Shown here: positions 63,846 to 64,000 of the stretch, piece by piece
Layout of the letters: every line of letters starts with the position of its first letter
Numbering within the stretch: the stretch's first letter is position 1
Source: Fallopia convolvulus
Lineage: Eukaryota; Streptophyta; Magnoliopsida; Caryophyllales; Polygonaceae
Assembly (NCBI GenBank): GCA_964016875.1
Contig: OZ024724.1
Coordinates: 16,906,501 to 16,970,500 of the forward strand
Direction of reading: 5' to 3'
DNA: 64,000 nt
The notes under the pieces: model-generated
The model's database searches: none
Told to the model about the DNA's origin: nothing
What the model saw: the letters and a program-made list of their open reading frames with translations, nothing else
Made by a program: the position numbers and the translations under genes

Positions 63846-64000
63846 TCTTTTTTTCGTTTTTTTAATCGTTGAATCGGATTTTCAAGTCGTTCTTTTTTTG
63901 CTCGCGTGTATCTAATGAAATGCGTAGGCCTCGAGAAGATCTTTGTTTCGATATATTATACGGGCGAATCCGAGACCCGGGCAAAGAGTTATGGCGGTTT
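63846..64000 (+). other. Partial 5S spacer at right edge
   Basis: Spacer following copy 193, cut by the window end before the next gene. It starts with the T-run terminator and has the TCGCGTGTATCTAATGAAAT version of the mid-spacer seen after copies 178, 187 and 188. Confidence 0.95.

Larger units (their letters stand above)
1..64000 (+). repeat. 5S rDNA tandem array, 193 complete units
   Basis: The whole window is head-to-tail 5S rDNA units with no interruption and no inverted unit. The distance between successive genes is 330-332 bp in nearly all cases. Shorter units of 329 bp occur near 46.3-46.9, 50.6-51.2 and 55.2 kb; longer ones of 349-350 bp near 22.4, 24.1 and 27.4 kb carry an 18-bp insertion. 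Units are very similar in gene and spacer, and variants cluster in neighbours, as expected when arrays turn over by unequal crossing over and gene conversion. The array runs off both ends of the window, so its true size is larger than 64 kb. The absence of 18S, 5.8S or 25S sequence means this is the separate (S-type) 5S arrangement usual in flowering plants. Confidence 0.98.

Noticed and set aside
1..64000. CRISPR array
   Set aside because: There is a regular direct repeat, but the repeats are 5S genes of 119 bp and the intervals are themselves repeats, not unique spacers.
1..64000. Non-coding satellite DNA
   Set aside because: The unit holds a complete 5S rRNA gene with helix I, A box, IE, C box and polymerase III terminator.
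1..64000. Linked 35S rDNA, tRNA or histone genes within the array
   Set aside because: No unit departs from the roughly 331-bp length except for the 18-bp insertion and small indels, so there is no room for another gene.
1..64000. Transposable element insertions
   Set aside because: No unit contains foreign sequence, and no target-site duplication or terminal repeat was seen.
1..64000. Gene variation explained mainly by deamination of methylated cytosine
   Set aside because: Some changes fit (C57T at a CpG), but many of the common family marks are transversions (C67A, C46A, C35A, G85C, G75T, C39A), so deamination is not the main source.
1..64000. Assignment to a plant genus from the spacer
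   Set aside because: The spacer is not one I recognise; naming a species would need a database search with one 331-bp unit.

Overview
The window is nuclear DNA of a land plant, most likely a flowering plant: one uninterrupted tandem array of 5S ribosomal RNA genes. I count 193 complete genes, all on the + strand, in head-to-tail units of about 331 bp (range 329-350). Each unit is a 119-bp gene (GGGTGCGATC ... TTGCACCCC) plus a spacer of about 212 bp. The gene has the plant 5S sequence: CCATCAGAACTCCGAAGTT in the first half and GGATGGGTGACCTCCTGG as C box. The spacer has the features of plant 5S spacers: a T run directly behind the gene, an AT-rich element at -28, GC at -12/-11 and C at -1. 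I cannot name the species. The first 85 bases and the last 155 bases are spacer cut by the window edges. I see no protein gene, tRNA, 35S rDNA, transposon or unrelated sequence; every long open frame is a frame running through the 5S gene and spacer.

Throughout, base 1 of a gene is the first G of GGGTGC and base 119 the last C of GCACCCC; a change written C67A means consensus C at gene base 67 replaced by A. Negative numbers count upstream of base 1. Consensus was judged by eye from all 193 copies; 23 copies match it at all 119 positions. Helix pairings are my own by-eye assignments on the standard eukaryotic 5S fold (helix I 1-8/111-118, II 14-20/58-65, III 27-32/45-52, IV 78-86/91-98, V 67-70/105-108).

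Layout. 1-9.9 kb: near-consensus genes with C67A/C91T, C18A/C92T and T24A families, built from a 3-unit (995 bp) duplication and a copy of about 2 kb displaced by 3,313 bp. 9.7-15.5 kb: G1T/G65A/G75T and C36G/G64T/G85C families, with a 2.06-kb segment repeated 3,649 bp further on. 18-21.1 kb: a two-unit (about 662 bp) higher-order repeat of two diverged gene types. 22-30 kb: a roughly 3-kb, 10-unit segment repeated 3,329 bp apart, carrying an 18-bp spacer insertion. 31-42 kb: a nested region with 13-unit (4,313 bp) and 8-unit (about 2,655 bp) displacements and many C-box mutants. 44.1-52.7 kb: two adjacent 4,296-bp, 13-unit blocks that are almost identical. 53-64 kb: families shared at displacements of 3,309, 2,978 and 3,970 bp, with an alternating G86T/G86C pair near 60-61 kb.

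Function. The genes would be transcribed by RNA polymerase III through the internal A box, intermediate element (IE) and C box with TFIIIA, giving the 5S rRNA of the large ribosomal subunit. Many copies carry uncompensated helix or promoter changes, so probably only part of the array supplies 5S rRNA. The window's main interest is the pattern of local family spread and multi-unit duplication.
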